From Nocardioides mesophilus (GTDB taxonomy: Bacteria; Actinomycetota; Actinomycetes; Propionibacteriales; Nocardioidaceae), in the NCBI RefSeq assembly GCF_014395785.1, contig NZ_CP060713.1:2818501-2882500 (forward strand): DNA of 64,000 nucleotides, given 5' to 3'. The position numbers and the translations under genes were made by a program. Each line of letters begins with the position of its first letter. Positions within the stretch are counted from its first letter, which is position 1. The notes under the pieces were generated by a model that worked only from the letters and a program-made list of their open reading frames with translations, ran no database searches and was not told where the DNA came from. Below, in pieces: positions 48,458-58,768 of the stretch.

Positions 48458-48796
48458 ATGGCTGAGGACCTGGTGCCCGACGAGCTGTGGGAGGAGTTCC
48501 ACCGGGTGGTGAACATGACCTCGCGGGAGCTCGCCGACTGGCTCCGCGTGCGCAGCGCCGAGGAGGAGGCCGAGGTGTTGCCCGATCAGGCCGGCACCCC
48601 GACCGGGCAGCAGGTGCTGCACATCCTCGGCAAGCGCCGCACCGACCTGACCCCGGACGACGTCCGGGTCATGGAGAAGGTCGTCCGCAGGGTCCACGAC
48701 CAGCGCCGCGACGACCTCGAGCCGACCGCCGGCGACGACGCGTGGCGGCACAAGCTGATGAGCATCGGCCACGACCCGTTGAAGCCGGCCGGCTGA
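48458..48796 (+). CDS. DUF3140 family protein
   Basis: A 112-residue hydrophilic, helical protein (DELWEEFHRVVNMTSRELADWL ... QQVLHILGKRRTDLTPDDVRVMEKVVRRVHDQ), typical DUF3140, sometimes described as DNA-binding. Function unknown. GAGGAGG lies about 8 bases before the ATG. It ends 5 bases before the MBL gene. Confidence 0.82.
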   Translation: MAEDLVPDELWEEFHRVVNMTSRELADWLRVRSAEEEAEVLPDQAGTPTGQQVLHILGKRRTDLTPDDVRVMEKVVRRVHDQRRDDLEPTAGDDAWRHKLMSIGHDPLKPAG

Positions 48797-48801
48797 CGTC
48801 G

Positions 48802-49601
48802 ATGAGCAGCCTCACCTTCGTCGGGACGGCCACCACGCTGCTCCGGCTCGGCCCGTTCACGGTGCTCACCGACCCGAACTTCCTGCACCGCGGCCAGCGT
48901 GCCTACCTGGGCAAGGGGCTGTGGTCGCGGCGGCTGACCGAGCCGGCGATCCAGCCGGACGCGCTGCCCGAGCTGGACGCCGTGGTGCTCTCGCACCTGC
49001 ACGGGGACCACTTCGACCGGGTCGCGAAAGCCGGCCTGGCCCGCTCGCAGCCGGTGCTGACCACCCCGGCTGCCGCCCGACGGCTCGACCGGTGGGGCTT
49101 CGCGACGGTCGGCCTGCGCACCTGGGAGTCCCGCACGCTGACCCGCGGCGAACAGACGCTGACCGTCACCGCGCTGCCTGCCGTCCACGCCCGCGGCGTG
49201 ATGGGTGCCCTGCTGCCCCGGTGATGGGCTCGATGCTGGAGCTGCGGAACGGCGCCGACATGACCGGCCGGGTCTACGTCAGCGGCGACACCCTGACCGG
49301 CGACCACGTCGACGAGATCAGCGAACGCTTCCCCGACATCGACGCCGCGGTGGTGCACCTGGGCGGCACCCGGGTGCTGTTCCACACGGTCACGATGGAC
49401 GCCGAGCAGGGCGTGGACTTCCTGCGCCGGGCGCGGCCCACCGAGGCGGTGCCGGTGCACTACGACGACTACGGCGTCTTCCGCTCCCCGCTCGCCGACT
49501 TCGAGCGGCTCGCCGGCCGGTCCGGGTTGCCGACCGAGGTCCGGTCGGTGCGGCGCGGGGAGACGCTCACCCTGTTCCAGAACGCCGGTCGTCCCGCGTG
49601 A
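48802..49601 (+). pseudogene. MBL-fold metallo-hydrolase, frameshifted
   Basis: A metallo-beta-lactamase-fold hydrolase of about 266 residues broken by a -1 frameshift. The first part (48802-49224) has LSHLHGDHFDRVAK, the zinc HxHxDH motif, and stops at TGA 49222 after MGALLPR. The second part continues in another frame from about 49218 (PVMGSMLELRNG) through VYVSGDTLTGDHVDEI, VHLGGT and VPVHYDDYGVF to the stop at 49601. The total span of 800 bases is one short of a multiple of three, and the break lies at a CCCC run (49216-49219). A lost C, a sequencing error or programmed slippage are all possible. Confidence 0.85.
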
Positions 49602-51214
49602 GCGCGGGTGGCGCAGCCGACGGTGGCGCCGCCGCCGGCCGGATCCGGGAGACCGCCCGGCGGGTCTTCGGGCACAGCAGCCTGCTGCCCGGACAGGGCG
49701 AGGCGATGCGGGCGCTGCTGGGCGGCCACGACGTCCTGCTGGTCTCCCCGACCGGCTCGGGGAAGTCGCTGACCTACCAGGTCGCAGGCGTGCTGCTGGA
49801 GGGCTGCACCGTCGTCGTCTCGCCGCTGCTGGCGCTGCAGCACGACCAGATCCTCGGCCTGGAGGACGGCGGAGCGCGGACCCGTGCGGTGCGGATCAGC
49901 TCGGAGGAGTCGCCCGCGGAGCACGAGGACGCGCTCGAGCGGGTGCGCGCCGGCGAGGTGGAGTTCCTGTTCCTGTCCCCGGAGCAGCTGGCCAACGACG
50001 ACGTACGCTCCGCCGTCGCAGCGCTCCGGCCCAGCCTGGTCGCCGTCGACGAGGCGCACTGCGTCTCCGCCTGGGGGCACGACTTCCGGCCCGACTACTT
50101 CCGGCTCGGCGAGCTCATCGAGGAGCTGGGCTCGCCGCGGGTGGTGGCGATGACCGCGACCGCGGCGCCGCCGGTGCGCGAGGACATCGTGGAGCGGCTG
50201 CACCTGCGCGAGCACCGGCTCGTCGTGACCGGCTTCGAGCGGGAGAACATCGCGCTCTCGGTGCAGCGCTCCGCCACCGTCGAGCAGCAGCGGCGGGCGG
50301 CGCTGGAGGCCGTCGCGGCGACCGAGGGGTCAGGCATCGTCTACTGCCGGACCCGGAAGGCGACCGAGGAGTACGCCGCCGCCATCGAGGAGCAGGGGAG
50401 GTCGGTCGCGATCTACCACGCCGGCCTACCCCGCAAGGCCCGCGCCCAGGCGCACGAGCGGTTCATGGACGGGGAGGTCGAGGTGATGGTCGCGACCTCG
50501 GCGTTCGGGATGGGCATCGACAAGCCAGACATCCGGTTCGTGGTCCACGCCCAGGTGCCGGAGTCCCCGGACACCTACTACCAGGAGGTCGGCCGCGCCG
50601 GCCGGGACGGCGAGCCTGCCGCCGCGACGCTGATGTACCGGCCCGAGGACCTCTCCCTGGGCCGGTTCTTCACCGGCGGCGTCCCGAAGCGGGACGACGT
50701 GGCCGCGGTGGTGGCAGCGGTACGGCGGCTCGGTGACGACGACCGCTTGCGGATCCAGGAGCGGACCGGCCTCGGGCCCCGGAAGGTCGGCCGGATCCTC
50801 AACCTGCTGGACCTCGAGGAGCACGTGCCGTCCGCAGCGCGGCCCTCCGACCTGGTGGATGCCGTGCTGGAGCGCGCGGAGGGACACCGCAAGCTGCAGC
50901 ACTCGCGCGTGGAGATGATGCGCGGCTACGCCGAGACGACCCGCTGCCGCTCCGACTTCCTGCTCGCCTACTTCGGTGAGGAGCAGGCCGAGCCGTGCGG
51001 CGACTGCGACAACTGCGTGGCCGGCACCGCGACGAGCGGCGACTGGCGGCATCCCGACCTCCCGCTGCAAGGGCGGGTGCGCCACGACGAGTTCGGCGAG
51101 GGCACGGTCACCGACGTGGAGGAGGACCGGGTCACGGTGCTGTTCGAGGACGTCGGCTACCGCACGCTGTCGTTGGCGCTGGTCCGCGAGCACGAGCTGC
51201 TCGAGACCCTCTGA
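49598..51214 (+). CDS. recQ: RecQ family ATP-dependent DNA helicase
   Basis: SF2 3'-5' helicase of 538 residues for recombination repair. Walker A PTGSGKS (51-57), DEAH (151-154) with the RecQ aromatic loop VSAWGHDFRPDY, motif V-VI ATSAFGMGIDKPDIRFVVH and YYQEVGRAGRDGEP. A zinc-binding region with CRSDFLLAYFGEEQAEPCGDCDNC follows. No HRDC domain is seen; the end (GRVRHDEFGEGTVTDVEEDRVTVLFEDVGYRTL) is an SH3-like extension. Start GTG overlaps the MBL stop. Confidence 0.95.
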   Translation: MSAGGAADGGAAAGRIRETARRVFGHSSLLPGQGEAMRALLGGHDVLLVSPTGSGKSLTYQVAGVLLEGCTVVVSPLLALQHDQILGLEDGGARTRAVRISSEESPAEHEDALERVRAGEVEFLFLSPEQLANDDVRSAVAALRPSLVAVDEAHCVSAWGHDFRPDYFRLGELIEELGSPRVVAMTATAAPPVREDIVERLHLREHRLVVTGFERENIALSVQRSATVEQQRRAALEAVAATEGSGIVYCRTRKATEEYAAAIEEQGRSVAIYHAGLPRKARAQAHERFMDGEVEVMVATSAFGMGIDKPDIRFVVHAQVPESPDTYYQEVGRAGRDGEPAAATLMYRPEDLSLGRFFTGGVPKRDDVAAVVAAVRRLGDDDRLRIQERTGLGPRKVGRILNLLDLEEHVPSAARPSDLVDAVLERAEGHRKLQHSRVEMMRGYAETTRCRSDFLLAYFGEEQAEPCGDCDNCVAGTATSGDWRHPDLPLQGRVRHDEFGEGTVTDVEEDRVTVLFEDVGYRTLSLALVREHELLETL

Positions 51215-51231
51215 GAGCCGCCCGGACGCGC

Positions 51232-52110
51232 TCAGGTGGTCCCGCCACCCGGGCCGAGGAACTTCCGCAGCTCCCGGAGCACCTGGTCCGGCTTCTCGTC
51301 GTGCGGGTTGTGGCCCGCGTCGTCGACGATCACCAGCCGCGCTCCCGGGATGCGGTCGGCGAGCTCCTGCTGGCACTCCGGAGGGAAGACGAAGTCCTGG
51401 CGCCCGGCCATCACGAGCGTGGGCACGCTGATCTCGGCGAGCCGGTCCAACACCGACCAACCGGCGAGCAGCTCCTGGCCGGCGAAGATCAGCGCCTCCG
51501 GGCGCACCCGCGACCGCCAGCCGCCCTCGGCGAGCACCCGCGCCAGGAACCGGACGCCGGAGCCGTGCACGTAGGCGTCACTGATCCGCCAGAAGATCGG
51601 GAGGTACTCCCGCGGGGTGAACTCGCCGTGGAACCAGCGGCGGACCAGCTCCACCTTGGCCGGCCCGAACCCCCGTCCCGCAACCACCCGCGGGGCGTTC
51701 TCCCGGGCCCATCGGCTGTCGGCGCCGGTGTCGAGCAGCACCAGCCGGGAGACCCGCTCGGGGTAGCGCAGGGCGTGCTCGAGCGCCACGTGGCCGCCGA
51801 ACGAGTGCCCGAGCACGGCCCACCTCTCGAAGCCGAGGTGGTTGCGCAGGGCGTCGGCATCCGCGGTGAGGTTGTCCCACGTCATCGAGGACACGGGAAC
51901 ACCGACCGAACGTCCGTTGCACCGGTGGTCGTAGAAGACCAGGGTGTGGCGGTCGGCGCAGCGCCGGAACGCCGCCATCGTCCACAGGTCCCCGCTCGGA
52001 CCGCCGTGCATGACCACCAGCGGCTCGCCGTGTCCCACCGCGTCGACGTAGAGGGACACGTCGCGGAGCCTGATCTTCCTCGGCCATTCCTTGCCCGATC
52101 GTCCCCTCAT
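51232..52110 (-). CDS. Alpha/beta hydrolase (prolyl aminopeptidase-like)
   Basis: A 292-residue hydrolase: oxyanion loop [12 protein letters not shown] (33-44), [11 protein letters not shown], nucleophile elbow [14 protein letters not shown] (Ser103) and catalytic His in [13 protein letters not shown]. The HGGPG-like loop suggests the proline iminopeptidase branch, but substrate remains open. Start 52110 chosen since GGAGGGG lies about 7 bases upstream; 52152 is in frame. Confidence 0.87.
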   Translation of the reverse strand: MRGRSGKEWPRKIRLRDVSLYVDAVGHGEPLVVMHGGPSGDLWTMAAFRRCADRHTLVFYDHRCNGRSVGVPVSSMTWDNLTADADALRNHLGFERWAVLGHSFGGHVALEHALRYPERVSRLVLLDTGADSRWARENAPRVVAGRGFGPAKVELVRRWFHGEFTPREYLPIFWRISDAYVHGSGVRFLARVLAEGGWRSRVRPEALIFAGQELLAGWSVLDRLAEISVPTLVMAGRQDFVFPPECQQELADRIPGARLVIVDDAGHNPHDEKPDQVLRELRKFLGPGGGTT

Positions 52111-52348
52111 CCTGCACCCCTCCCGACCCGCCTCCTCGTGCCTGCGCATCACCAGACCACCGGAATGCGCCAGCCCGGCTCAGGGGCGAAGGACCCGAAG
52201 CCAGGAGCGCTGGACGATCGCAGAGAGCACGGTCACCGAGGTAGGACGACCATCCCGACCGGATTTGTCGGTTAAAACCCGCTTAGCCCTCATTGCGAGG
52301 ACAGTGGCACTCGAGTCGCGGGCTCTCCGCGCCGTCGAGGAGACCCCC

Positions 52349-53158
52349 ATGAAACCCAAAGCACTGTCGGTCGCGTGTGTCGCGACCATCGGCTTCCTGC
52401 TCGCGACCAACCCGGTGGTTGCCAATGCCGCTCGGACGATCACCGGCGCGGACATCAAGGACGGCACCGTCACCAGTGCCGACGTGAAGGACCACTCCCT
52501 GCGCGCCAAGGACTTCAGGAGAAGTCAGCTCCCCACCGGACCCCGGGGTGCGACCGGCGCGACCGGCCTGACCGGCGCCGTGGGTCCCGCCGGTTCCGAC
52601 GGGATCGACGGGATCGACGGGGCGACCGGGCCCAAGGGTGCCGACGGGGCGACCGGGCCTAAGGGTGCCGACGGGGCGACCGGGCCTAAGGGTGCCGACG
52701 GGGCGACCGGGCCTGCGGGTCCCGACGGGGCGACCGGGCCCGCGGGTGCCGACGGGGCGACCGGGCCTGCAGGCCCGACCGGAGCCGTGGTGGGCATCGA
52801 CGACTTCGGCGGAGGTTTCCCCTATCCCTCCGGTTCCCAGTTCAGCTGGATCGGCAGACCCGTTGACATCGATCTGACGGCGGCACAGAAGCTGGTCGGT
52901 GCGGTGGGGACCAAGTTCGCCTCCAACGTGGACGCCTCGATCGGTCTCTGCTTCGGCGATCGGTTCACTCCGATCAACCAGTTCGCGTCGCAACAGGTGC
53001 CCCCCGGCTACTCCGAGCAGTTCTACTTCCTGTCGGGGGTGAGCCAGCCGATGAGCGCCGGTCTCCACTCGGTGGGGGTGTGCGTGAACACCCCGGTCAT
53101 CTACGACTACCTGTCCAGCAGCCGCACCACCGGCTACTTCCAGGCCGTTCCCCAGTAG
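52349..53158 (+). CDS. Secreted collagen-like repeat protein
   Basis: A 269-residue protein with a signal peptide ([19 protein letters not shown] ... VANA, cleavage about residue 27), a short region [19 protein letters not shown] seen in many actinobacterial surface proteins, about 28 Gly-X-Y triplets (GATGPKGAD units, encoded by near-identical 27-bp repeats from about 52617 to 52770) and a C-terminal beta-rich domain. Likely a trimer on the cell surface or in spent medium. GAGGAG lies 6 bases before the ATG. Confidence 0.87.
   Translation: MKPKALSVACVATIGFLLATNPVVANAARTITGADIKDGTVTSADVKDHSLRAKDFRRSQLPTGPRGATGATGLTGAVGPAGSDGIDGIDGATGPKGADGATGPKGADGATGPKGADGATGPAGPDGATGPAGADGATGPAGPTGAVVGIDDFGGGFPYPSGSQFSWIGRPVDIDLTAAQKLVGAVGTKFASNVDASIGLCFGDRFTPINQFASQQVPPGYSEQFYFLSGVSQPMSAGLHSVGVCVNTPVIYDYLSSSRTTGYFQAVPQ
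52617..52770 (+). repeat. 27-bp tandem repeats encoding Gly-X-Y triplets
   Basis: Units such as GACGGGGCGACCGGGCC followed by TAAGGGTGCC recur about five times with few changes; repeat number variation keeps frame. Confidence 0.85.
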
Positions 53159-53254
53159 GAGGCGTCGGCGACGCCCGCCGGACGCCCGCTCGGGACGCCA
53201 CCGTGCCTGCGTCACACTGGCTGCACCACTGCCTGCCGTGACGGGAGAAGCTCG

Positions 53255-55273
53255 ATGGCGAACCGGTTGGCCGGCGCGACGTCGCCGTACCTCTTGCAGC
53301 ACCAGGACAACCCGGTGGACTGGTGGGAGTGGTCCGAGGCGGCCTTCGCCGAGGCGCGCTCCTCGGACCGGCCGGTGCTGCTCAGCGTCGGGTACGCCGC
53401 CTGCCACTGGTGCCACGTGATGGCTCACGAGTCCTTCGAGGACGAGACGACCGCGGCGTTCATGAACAGCCACTTCGTGAACATCAAGGTCGACCGTGAG
53501 GAACGCCCCGACGTCGACGCGGTCTACATGCAGGCGACCACGGCGATGACCGGGCACGGCGGCTGGCCGATGACGGTGGTGCTCACCCCTGCCGGGGAGC
53601 CGTTCTTCGCCGGCACGTACTTCCCGGACCAGCCGCGGCACGGGCAGCCGGCGTTCCGGCAGGTGCTGGAGTCGCTGGCCGCGGCCTGGCGGGAACGGCG
53701 CGACGAGGTCGGCACCGTCGCCCGCGACGTGGCCGAGCACCTGCGCGGCCAGGCGATGCCCGCGGGCGAGGCGCCGATCGACGAGGAGGTGCTCGCCGGC
53801 GCGGTGCGGGCCCTGGCCGGCGACTACGACGCCCAGCACGCCGGCTTCGGGATCGCGCCGAAGTTCCCGCCCTCGATGGTGCTGGAGTTCCTGCTGCGCC
53901 ACGCGGCCCGCACCGGCTCCGCTCAGGCCGCCAACCTGGCTTCGGCGACGCTGACGGCGATGGCCCGCGGCGGCATCTACGACCAGCTCGGCGGCGGGTT
54001 CGCCCGCTACTCCGTCGACCGGGGCTGGGTGGTGCCGCACTTCGAGAAGATGCTCTACGACAACGCCCAGCTGCTCGGCGTCTACGCCCGCTGGTGGCGG
54101 CAGGGCGGCGACCCACTCGCCGAGCGCGTCGCCCGCGAGACCGCCGACTTCCTGATCGCCGAGCTCGGCACCGCCCAGGGCGGCTTCGCGTCCGCCCTGG
54201 ACGCCGACAGCGAGGGGGTCGAGGGCAAGTTCTACGCGTGGAGCCCCGCCGAGCTGGTCGAGGTGCTCGGCGAGGACGACGGCGCCTGGGCGGCCGACCT
54301 GCTCACGGTCACCGAGGCCGGCACCTTCGAGCACGGTACGTCGACGCTCCAGCTGCTGCGCGACCCCGACGACCCGGGCCGCTGGGAGAGCATCCGGGCA
54401 CGGCTGCTGCGGGCCCGCGCCGACCGGGTCCGCCCGGCCCGCGACGACAAGGTGGTGGCCGCCTGGAACGGGCTGGCGATCAGCTCGCTGGCGCAGGCCG
54501 GGGCGCTGCTCGACGAGCCGCGCTACGTCGACGCCGCGGTGGCCGCCGGACGGCTGCTGGTCGACCTGCACCTCGACGGGCCCGCGCTGCTGCGGGTCTC
54601 CCGCGACGGCGTCGCCGGCCGGCACACCGGCGTCCTCGAGGACTACGCCTGCGTGGCCGACGGCTTCCTGGCGCTGTCCTCCGTGACCGGGGACGGCGAG
54701 TGGGCCACCCGGGCCGGGTCGCTGCTCGACCAGGCGCTGACCCGGTTCGCCGCCGACGACGGCGGGTTCTACGACACCGCAGTGGACGCCGAGGCCCTGG
54801 TGGCGCGACCGCGCGACCCCAGCGACAACGCCAGCCCGTCGGGGCAGTCCGCGCTGGTGCACGCGCTGCTGGGCTGGGCGGCGCTCACCGGCTCCGGCCG
54901 GCACCGCGACGCGGCGGAGGCGGCGCTGCGGCAGGTGCGGGTGCTGGCCGAGCGGGTGCCCCGGTTCGCCGGCTGGTCCTTGGCCGCCGCGGAGGCGGCG
55001 CTCGCCGGCCCGGTGGAGGTCGCGGTGGTCGGTGACGCCGACGACCCGGCCCGTGCCGAGCTGGAGCGGACGGCCCGGCGGACGACGAGCCCCGGGGCGG
55101 TCGTCGCGGTCGGGGCACCGGGCTCCCCGGGCGGCCCGGCGGCCGCCGTACCGCTGCTCGCGGACCGTCCGCTGGTGGACGGCCACGCGGCGGCGTACGT
55201 CTGCCGCGGGATGGTCTGCGACCGCCCGGTCACCACCGTCGAGGAGCTGGCCGGGCTGCTGGCCGCGCGCTGA
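53255..55273 (+). CDS. Thioredoxin-domain YyaL/DUF255 protein
   Basis: A 672-residue protein of the spermatogenesis-associated SSP411/YyaL family: N-terminal thioredoxin-like domain (1-165) with the redox motif CHWCHVM (Cys50, Cys53) after NPVDWWEW, then an (alpha/alpha)6 barrel similar to N-acylglucosamine 2-epimerase ([33 protein letters not shown]). Enzymatic activity is not established. GGGAG lies about 9 bases before the ATG. A 17-bp hairpin follows. Confidence 0.95.
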   Translation: MANRLAGATSPYLLQHQDNPVDWWEWSEAAFAEARSSDRPVLLSVGYAACHWCHVMAHESFEDETTAAFMNSHFVNIKVDREERPDVDAVYMQATTAMTGHGGWPMTVVLTPAGEPFFAGTYFPDQPRHGQPAFRQVLESLAAAWRERRDEVGTVARDVAEHLRGQAMPAGEAPIDEEVLAGAVRALAGDYDAQHAGFGIAPKFPPSMVLEFLLRHAARTGSAQAANLASATLTAMARGGIYDQLGGGFARYSVDRGWVVPHFEKMLYDNAQLLGVYARWWRQGGDPLAERVARETADFLIAELGTAQGGFASALDADSEGVEGKFYAWSPAELVEVLGEDDGAWAADLLTVTEAGTFEHGTSTLQLLRDPDDPGRWESIRARLLRARADRVRPARDDKVVAAWNGLAISSLAQAGALLDEPRYVDAAVAAGRLLVDLHLDGPALLRVSRDGVAGRHTGVLEDYACVADGFLALSSVTGDGEWATRAGSLLDQALTRFAADDGGFYDTAVDAEALVARPRDPSDNASPSGQSALVHALLGWAALTGSGRHRDAAEAALRQVRVLAERVPRFAGWSLAAAEAALAGPVEVAVVGDADDPARAELERTARRTTSPGAVVAVGAPGSPGGPAAAVPLLADRPLVDGHAAAYVCRGMVCDRPVTTVEELAGLLAAR

Positions 55274-55301
55274 CCCGGTGGGCACCGGCCTCCGGACATG
55301 A

Positions 55302-55341
55302 CGACGGGGAAGGGGCGGTCGGAACCGCGCCTTCCCCGTCG
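55302..55341. terminator. Terminator after yyaL-like gene
   Basis: Arms 55302-55318 and 55325-55341 pair at 16 of 17 positions around TCGGAA. Confidence 0.8.
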
Positions 55342-55488
55342 GTCGGCAACATCTGTTACGTCACGGGCCTTCCGGCTCGTGGTGTGATCGTGCGGGGGAC
55401 TGCATGTGCAACACCTCCGTCTCGATCGAGGGGACCGATGCCTCGAAAATACGCCCGAATCGACCGGACGTAAAGGGGTCCGGCCCGA

Positions 55489-56190
55489 TCAGCGCAACGA
55501 GTACGTCGCGATCGAGACGCCCACGTAGTGCGAGATGAACGCGGCGATCGTCAGCGTGTGGAAGACCTCGTGAAAGCCGAACCAGCGGGGGAACGGGTCC
55601 GGCTTCTGGAACCCGTAGACGACGCCGCCGAGGGTGTAGAGGGCGCCGCCGACCACCATCAGGACGAGCACCGCGGTGCCGGTGTCGTCGACGAAGTCGG
55701 GGAAGAAGAACACCGCGGCCCAGCCGAGCGCGATGTAGATCGGCGTGTAGAGCCAGCGCGGCGCGTCCGCCCAGAAGATCCGGAACAGCACCCCGAGGAT
55801 CGCGCCGGTCCACACCACGCTGAGCAGGATCACCGCGTTGCGGCCCTCCAGCAGCAGAAGCGAGAACGGCGTGTAGGTGCCGGCGATCAGCAGGAAGATG
55901 TTGGCGTGGTCGAACCGGCGCAGGAACGCCCAGGTGCGGGGCCCCCAGGTGCCGCGGTGGTAGATCGCGGAGACCGTGAAGAGCACGAGCGCCGTGGCGG
56001 CGAACACCGCCGAGCCGATCCGGGTCTCGGCGGTCGGGGAGAGTGCGACGAGCACGACGCCGGCGGCCAGCGCGAGGGGCGCCGTCACCGCGTGCAGCCA
56101 GCCGCGCAGCCGGGGCTTGACGTCCTCGAGCGCCTCGCGGACGTGCTCACCCAGGCGGGCCGTGGGGGAGGCGGGGGAGTGGTCGTCCAT
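55489..56190 (-). CDS. Hemolysin III/TrhA (PAQR) family membrane protein
   Basis: A 233-residue protein with seven transmembrane helices of the PAQR superfamily: SAIYHRGTWG, FDHANIFLLIAGTYTPF and FHEVFHTLTIAAFISHYV give the conserved Ser/His/Asp/His zinc site. TrhA proteins affect membrane homeostasis; hemolysis is not implied. On its strand TAGGTT is 7 bases before the ATG, so it is probably leaderless. Confidence 0.93.
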   Translation of the reverse strand: MDDHSPASPTARLGEHVREALEDVKPRLRGWLHAVTAPLALAAGVVLVALSPTAETRIGSAVFAATALVLFTVSAIYHRGTWGPRTWAFLRRFDHANIFLLIAGTYTPFSLLLLEGRNAVILLSVVWTGAILGVLFRIFWADAPRWLYTPIYIALGWAAVFFFPDFVDDTGTAVLVLMVVGGALYTLGGVVYGFQKPDPFPRWFGFHEVFHTLTIAAFISHYVGVSIATYSLR

Positions 56191-56197
56191 GCCTGCG

Positions 56198-56203
56198 AAC
56201 CTA
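56198..56203 (-). promoter_or_regulatory. Leaderless -10 box of trhA-like gene
   Basis: TAGGTT on the minus strand, 7 bases before the ATG. Confidence 0.45.
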
Positions 56204-56294
56204 CCGGCAGCCGGCCGCCCTGCTCGCCCTGCGCCGTGTCGGCTGCGGCACACCGGGGCGCCGCAAGTGAGCGCCGCCGGGGGTCCGGCGCGGG

Positions 56295-56300
56295 TAAGGT
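56295..56300 (+). promoter_or_regulatory. Leaderless -10 box of cis-prenyltransferase gene
   Basis: TAAGGT, 8 bases before the GTG start. Confidence 0.4.
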
Positions 56301-56308
56301 GGTGGATC

Positions 56309-57085
56309 GTGGCGGGTTGGAAGCAGGCGGTACGGCGGGTGCTCTACCCGGCCTACGAGCGACGGCTGGTCCGCCACCTGCCGCCCGACAAGGTCCCCAA
56401 GCACGTCGGCGTGATGCTCGACGGCAACCGCCGCTGGGCCCGCGCCGTCGGCCGCGACACCGCCCACGGCTACCGCGCCGGCGCGGCGAACATCTCCCCG
56501 CTGCTCGACTGGTGCGAGGAGGTCGGCGTCGAGGTGGTCACGCTGTGGCTGCTCTCCACCGACAACCTGAACCGGCCCGCCGACCAGCTCGGCGGCCTGC
56601 TCGGGATCATCGAGGAGGCGGTGCAGGACCTCGCGGACCAGCAGCGCTGGCGGCTCAACCCGGTGGGCGCGCTCGACCTCCTCCCCGCGGACACCGCCCG
56701 GCGGCTCAAGGAGGCGGCCGACGAGACCCGCGAGGTCGACGGGCTGATCGTGAACATCGCGGTCGGGTACGGCGGCCGCCGCGAGATCGCGGACGCCGTA
56801 CGCTCCCTGCTCCAGGAGCACGCCTCGCGCGGCACCTCGATCGAGGAGCTCGCCGAGATCCTCGACGTCGAGCACATCGCCCAGCACCTCTACACCCGCG
56901 GCCAGCCCGACCCCGACCTGGTGATCCGGACCTCCGGGGAGCAGCGGCTCGGCGGCTTCCTGCTGTGGCAGAGCGCGCAGAGCGAGTTCTACTTCTGCGA
57001 GGCCTACTGGCCGGACTTCCGGCGGGTCGACTTCCTGCGGGCACTGCGCGCCTACGCCGAGCGCGACCGCCGCTACGGCTCCTGA
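56309..57085 (+). CDS. Cis-prenyl diphosphate synthase (UppS family)
   Basis: A 258-residue isoprenyl transferase. HVGVMLDGNRRWAR carries the catalytic Asp38 and the P-loop; LSTDNLNRPADQL, VNIAVGYGGRREIADAVR and RTSGEQRLGGFLLWQSAQSE (the conserved RxSGExRxSxF region) follow. Actinobacteria have two such enzymes, a short-chain Z,E-FPP synthase and a long-chain decaprenyl/undecaprenyl synthase; which this is cannot be settled here. A hairpin lies just after the stop. Confidence 0.93.
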   Translation: MAGWKQAVRRVLYPAYERRLVRHLPPDKVPKHVGVMLDGNRRWARAVGRDTAHGYRAGAANISPLLDWCEEVGVEVVTLWLLSTDNLNRPADQLGGLLGIIEEAVQDLADQQRWRLNPVGALDLLPADTARRLKEAADETREVDGLIVNIAVGYGGRREIADAVRSLLQEHASRGTSIEELAEILDVEHIAQHLYTRGQPDPDLVIRTSGEQRLGGFLLWQSAQSEFYFCEAYWPDFRRVDFLRALRAYAERDRRYGS

Positions 57086-57088
57086 CCT

Positions 57089-57110
57089 CGCACCGGGCCC
57101 TCCCGGTGCG
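57089..57110 (+). terminator. Hairpin after cis-prenyltransferase
   Basis: CGCACCGGG/CCCGGTGCG, 9 bp with loop CCCT, starting 3 bases after the stop. Confidence 0.7.
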
Positions 57111-57259
57111 GCTCCGAGGCTTTACCCGCCCGCCACCTCGCGTTCGGGCGTGTCGTTGGCCACACGCCCCGGTGCAGGCTTACCTTCGCAGGGACGGCAG
57201 GTGGGGAAGCCAGCCGTTCGGGAGGCCCAGTCGTGAAGCATCACGATCCAGCAGCACAC

Positions 57260-57321
57260 GGAGGTCTGCACTCAGACCTCCGGGCCCGGTCCCGGTCCAC
57301 CGGAGAGATCTGAGGACCGGG
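57260..57321 (+). promoter_or_regulatory. Structured 5' leader of phoH
   Basis: Two stems lie in the leader: GGAGGTCTG/CAGACCTCC (57260-57281, loop CACT) and CCCGGTCC/GGACCGGG (57291-57321). TTGGCC-N18-TTACCT (about 57155-57184) is the likely promoter, giving a leader of about 170 bases. No known riboswitch class recognised. Confidence 0.5.
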
Positions 57322-57358
57322 GCGCGAGTGCGCGTGCCGGGCCTGAAGGGGACGAACT

Positions 57359-58756
57359 GTGGCTGCATCGAAGAGCACTGCGTCATCTCCCGCCCGCGCC
57401 GGGACGTCCGCGTCTGCGCGGACGCGCACCGGGGTGGAGGAGCAGCCCGACACCGGCGCGGCCGACGGTCCCCGGACCTACGTGCTGGACACCAGCGTCC
57501 TGCTGGCCGACCCCGGCGCCCTGCACCGCTTCGAGGAGCACGAGGTCGTGCTGCCGGTGGTGGTGATCACCGAGCTGGAGGGCAAGCGGCACCACCCCGA
57601 GCTCGGCTACTTCGCCCGGGCCGCGCTGCGGGCGCTCGACGAGCTCCGGGTCCGCAACGGCCGGCTCGACGAGCCGGTCCCGGTCGGTGACAGCGGCGGC
57701 ACGATCCGCGTGGAGCTCAACCACACCGACCCGGCCTCGCTGCCCTCCGGCTTCCGGCTCGGCGACAACGACTCCCGGATCCTCGCCGTCGCCTGCAACC
57801 TCTCCTCCGAGGGCCACGACGTCACGCTGGTCTCCAAGGACCTGCCGATGCGGATCAAGGCGTCGGCGGTCGGGCTGGACGCCCAGGAGTACCGCGCCGA
57901 GCTCGCCGCCGAGTCCGGGTGGACCGGGATGGCCGAGGTCGACGTCACCGCGGCCGAGCTCGACGAGCTCTACGACGACGGGGTGCTGGAGCTCGAGGAG
58001 GCCCGCGACCTGCCCTGCCACACCGGGCTGGTGCTGCTCTCCGAGCGCGGCAGCGCGCTGGGCCGGATCAAGGCCGACAAGCGGGTGCACCTGGTCCGCG
58101 GTGACCGGGAGGCGTTCGGCATCCACGGGCGCTCGGCGGAGCAGCGGATCGCCCTGGAGATGCTGCTCGACCCCGAGGTCGGCATCGTCTCGCTCGGGGG
58201 CCGCGCCGGCACCGGCAAGTCCGCGATGGCCCTGTGCGCGGGGCTGGAGGCGGTGATGGAGCGCCGGCAGCACAAGAAGGTGGTGGTGTTCCGGCCGCTG
58301 TTCGCCGTCGGCGGCCAGGAGCTCGGCTACCTCCCGGGCAACGAGTCCGAGAAGATGTCGCCGTGGGGCCAGGCGGTCTTCGACACCCTGGGGGCGCTCA
58401 CCACCAGCGACGTCATCGACGAGGTGCTCGACCGCGGCATGCTGGAGGTGCTCCCGCTCACCCACATCCGCGGCCGGTCGCTGCACGACGCATTCGTGAT
58501 CGTCGACGAGGCCCAGTCGCTCGAGCGCAACGTGCTGCTCACCGTGCTCTCCCGGATCGGGGCGAACTCCAAGGTCGTGCTCACCCACGACGTCGCCCAG
58601 CGCGACAACCTCAGGGTCGGCCGGCACGACGGCATCGTCGCGGTCGTGGAGAAGCTCAAGGGGCACCCGTTGTTCGCCCACGTCACGCTGACCCGCTCCG
58701 AGCGGTCGCCGATCGCGGCGCTCGTGACGGAGATGCTGGAGAGCGTCACGCTCTGA
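57359..58756 (+). CDS. PIN-PhoH (PhoH2-like) ribonuclease-helicase
   Basis: A 465-residue fusion. The PIN/VapC-like nuclease domain (38-190) has D44, E72/E74, D136/D138 and D161, the acidic metal set ([35 protein letters not shown]). The PhoH ATPase domain (245-460) has Walker [10 protein letters not shown] (281-289), [10 protein letters not shown] and [12 protein letters not shown]-PhoH proteins unwind and cleave RNA. Start GTG is preceded by AAGGGGA with 7 bases. Confidence 0.93.
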   Translation: MAASKSTASSPARAGTSASARTRTGVEEQPDTGAADGPRTYVLDTSVLLADPGALHRFEEHEVVLPVVVITELEGKRHHPELGYFARAALRALDELRVRNGRLDEPVPVGDSGGTIRVELNHTDPASLPSGFRLGDNDSRILAVACNLSSEGHDVTLVSKDLPMRIKASAVGLDAQEYRAELAAESGWTGMAEVDVTAAELDELYDDGVLELEEARDLPCHTGLVLLSERGSALGRIKADKRVHLVRGDREAFGIHGRSAEQRIALEMLLDPEVGIVSLGGRAGTGKSAMALCAGLEAVMERRQHKKVVVFRPLFAVGGQELGYLPGNESEKMSPWGQAVFDTLGALTTSDVIDEVLDRGMLEVLPLTHIRGRSLHDAFVIVDEAQSLERNVLLTVLSRIGANSKVVLTHDVAQRDNLRVGRHDGIVAVVEKLKGHPLFAHVTLTRSERSPIAALVTEMLESVTL

Positions 58757-58768
58757 CCCGCGGCACCG

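Noticed and set aside
55404-55490. Short secreted or leader peptide between yyaL-like and trhA-like genes
   Set aside because: Small frames exist on both strands (for example from ATG 55404), but none has a ribosome site or conserved features.
57086-57358. c-di-AMP (ydaO) or cobalamin riboswitch before phoH
   Set aside because: Expected boxes (GGGGACCC with GGGGTGAA; or the B12 box) are not present.
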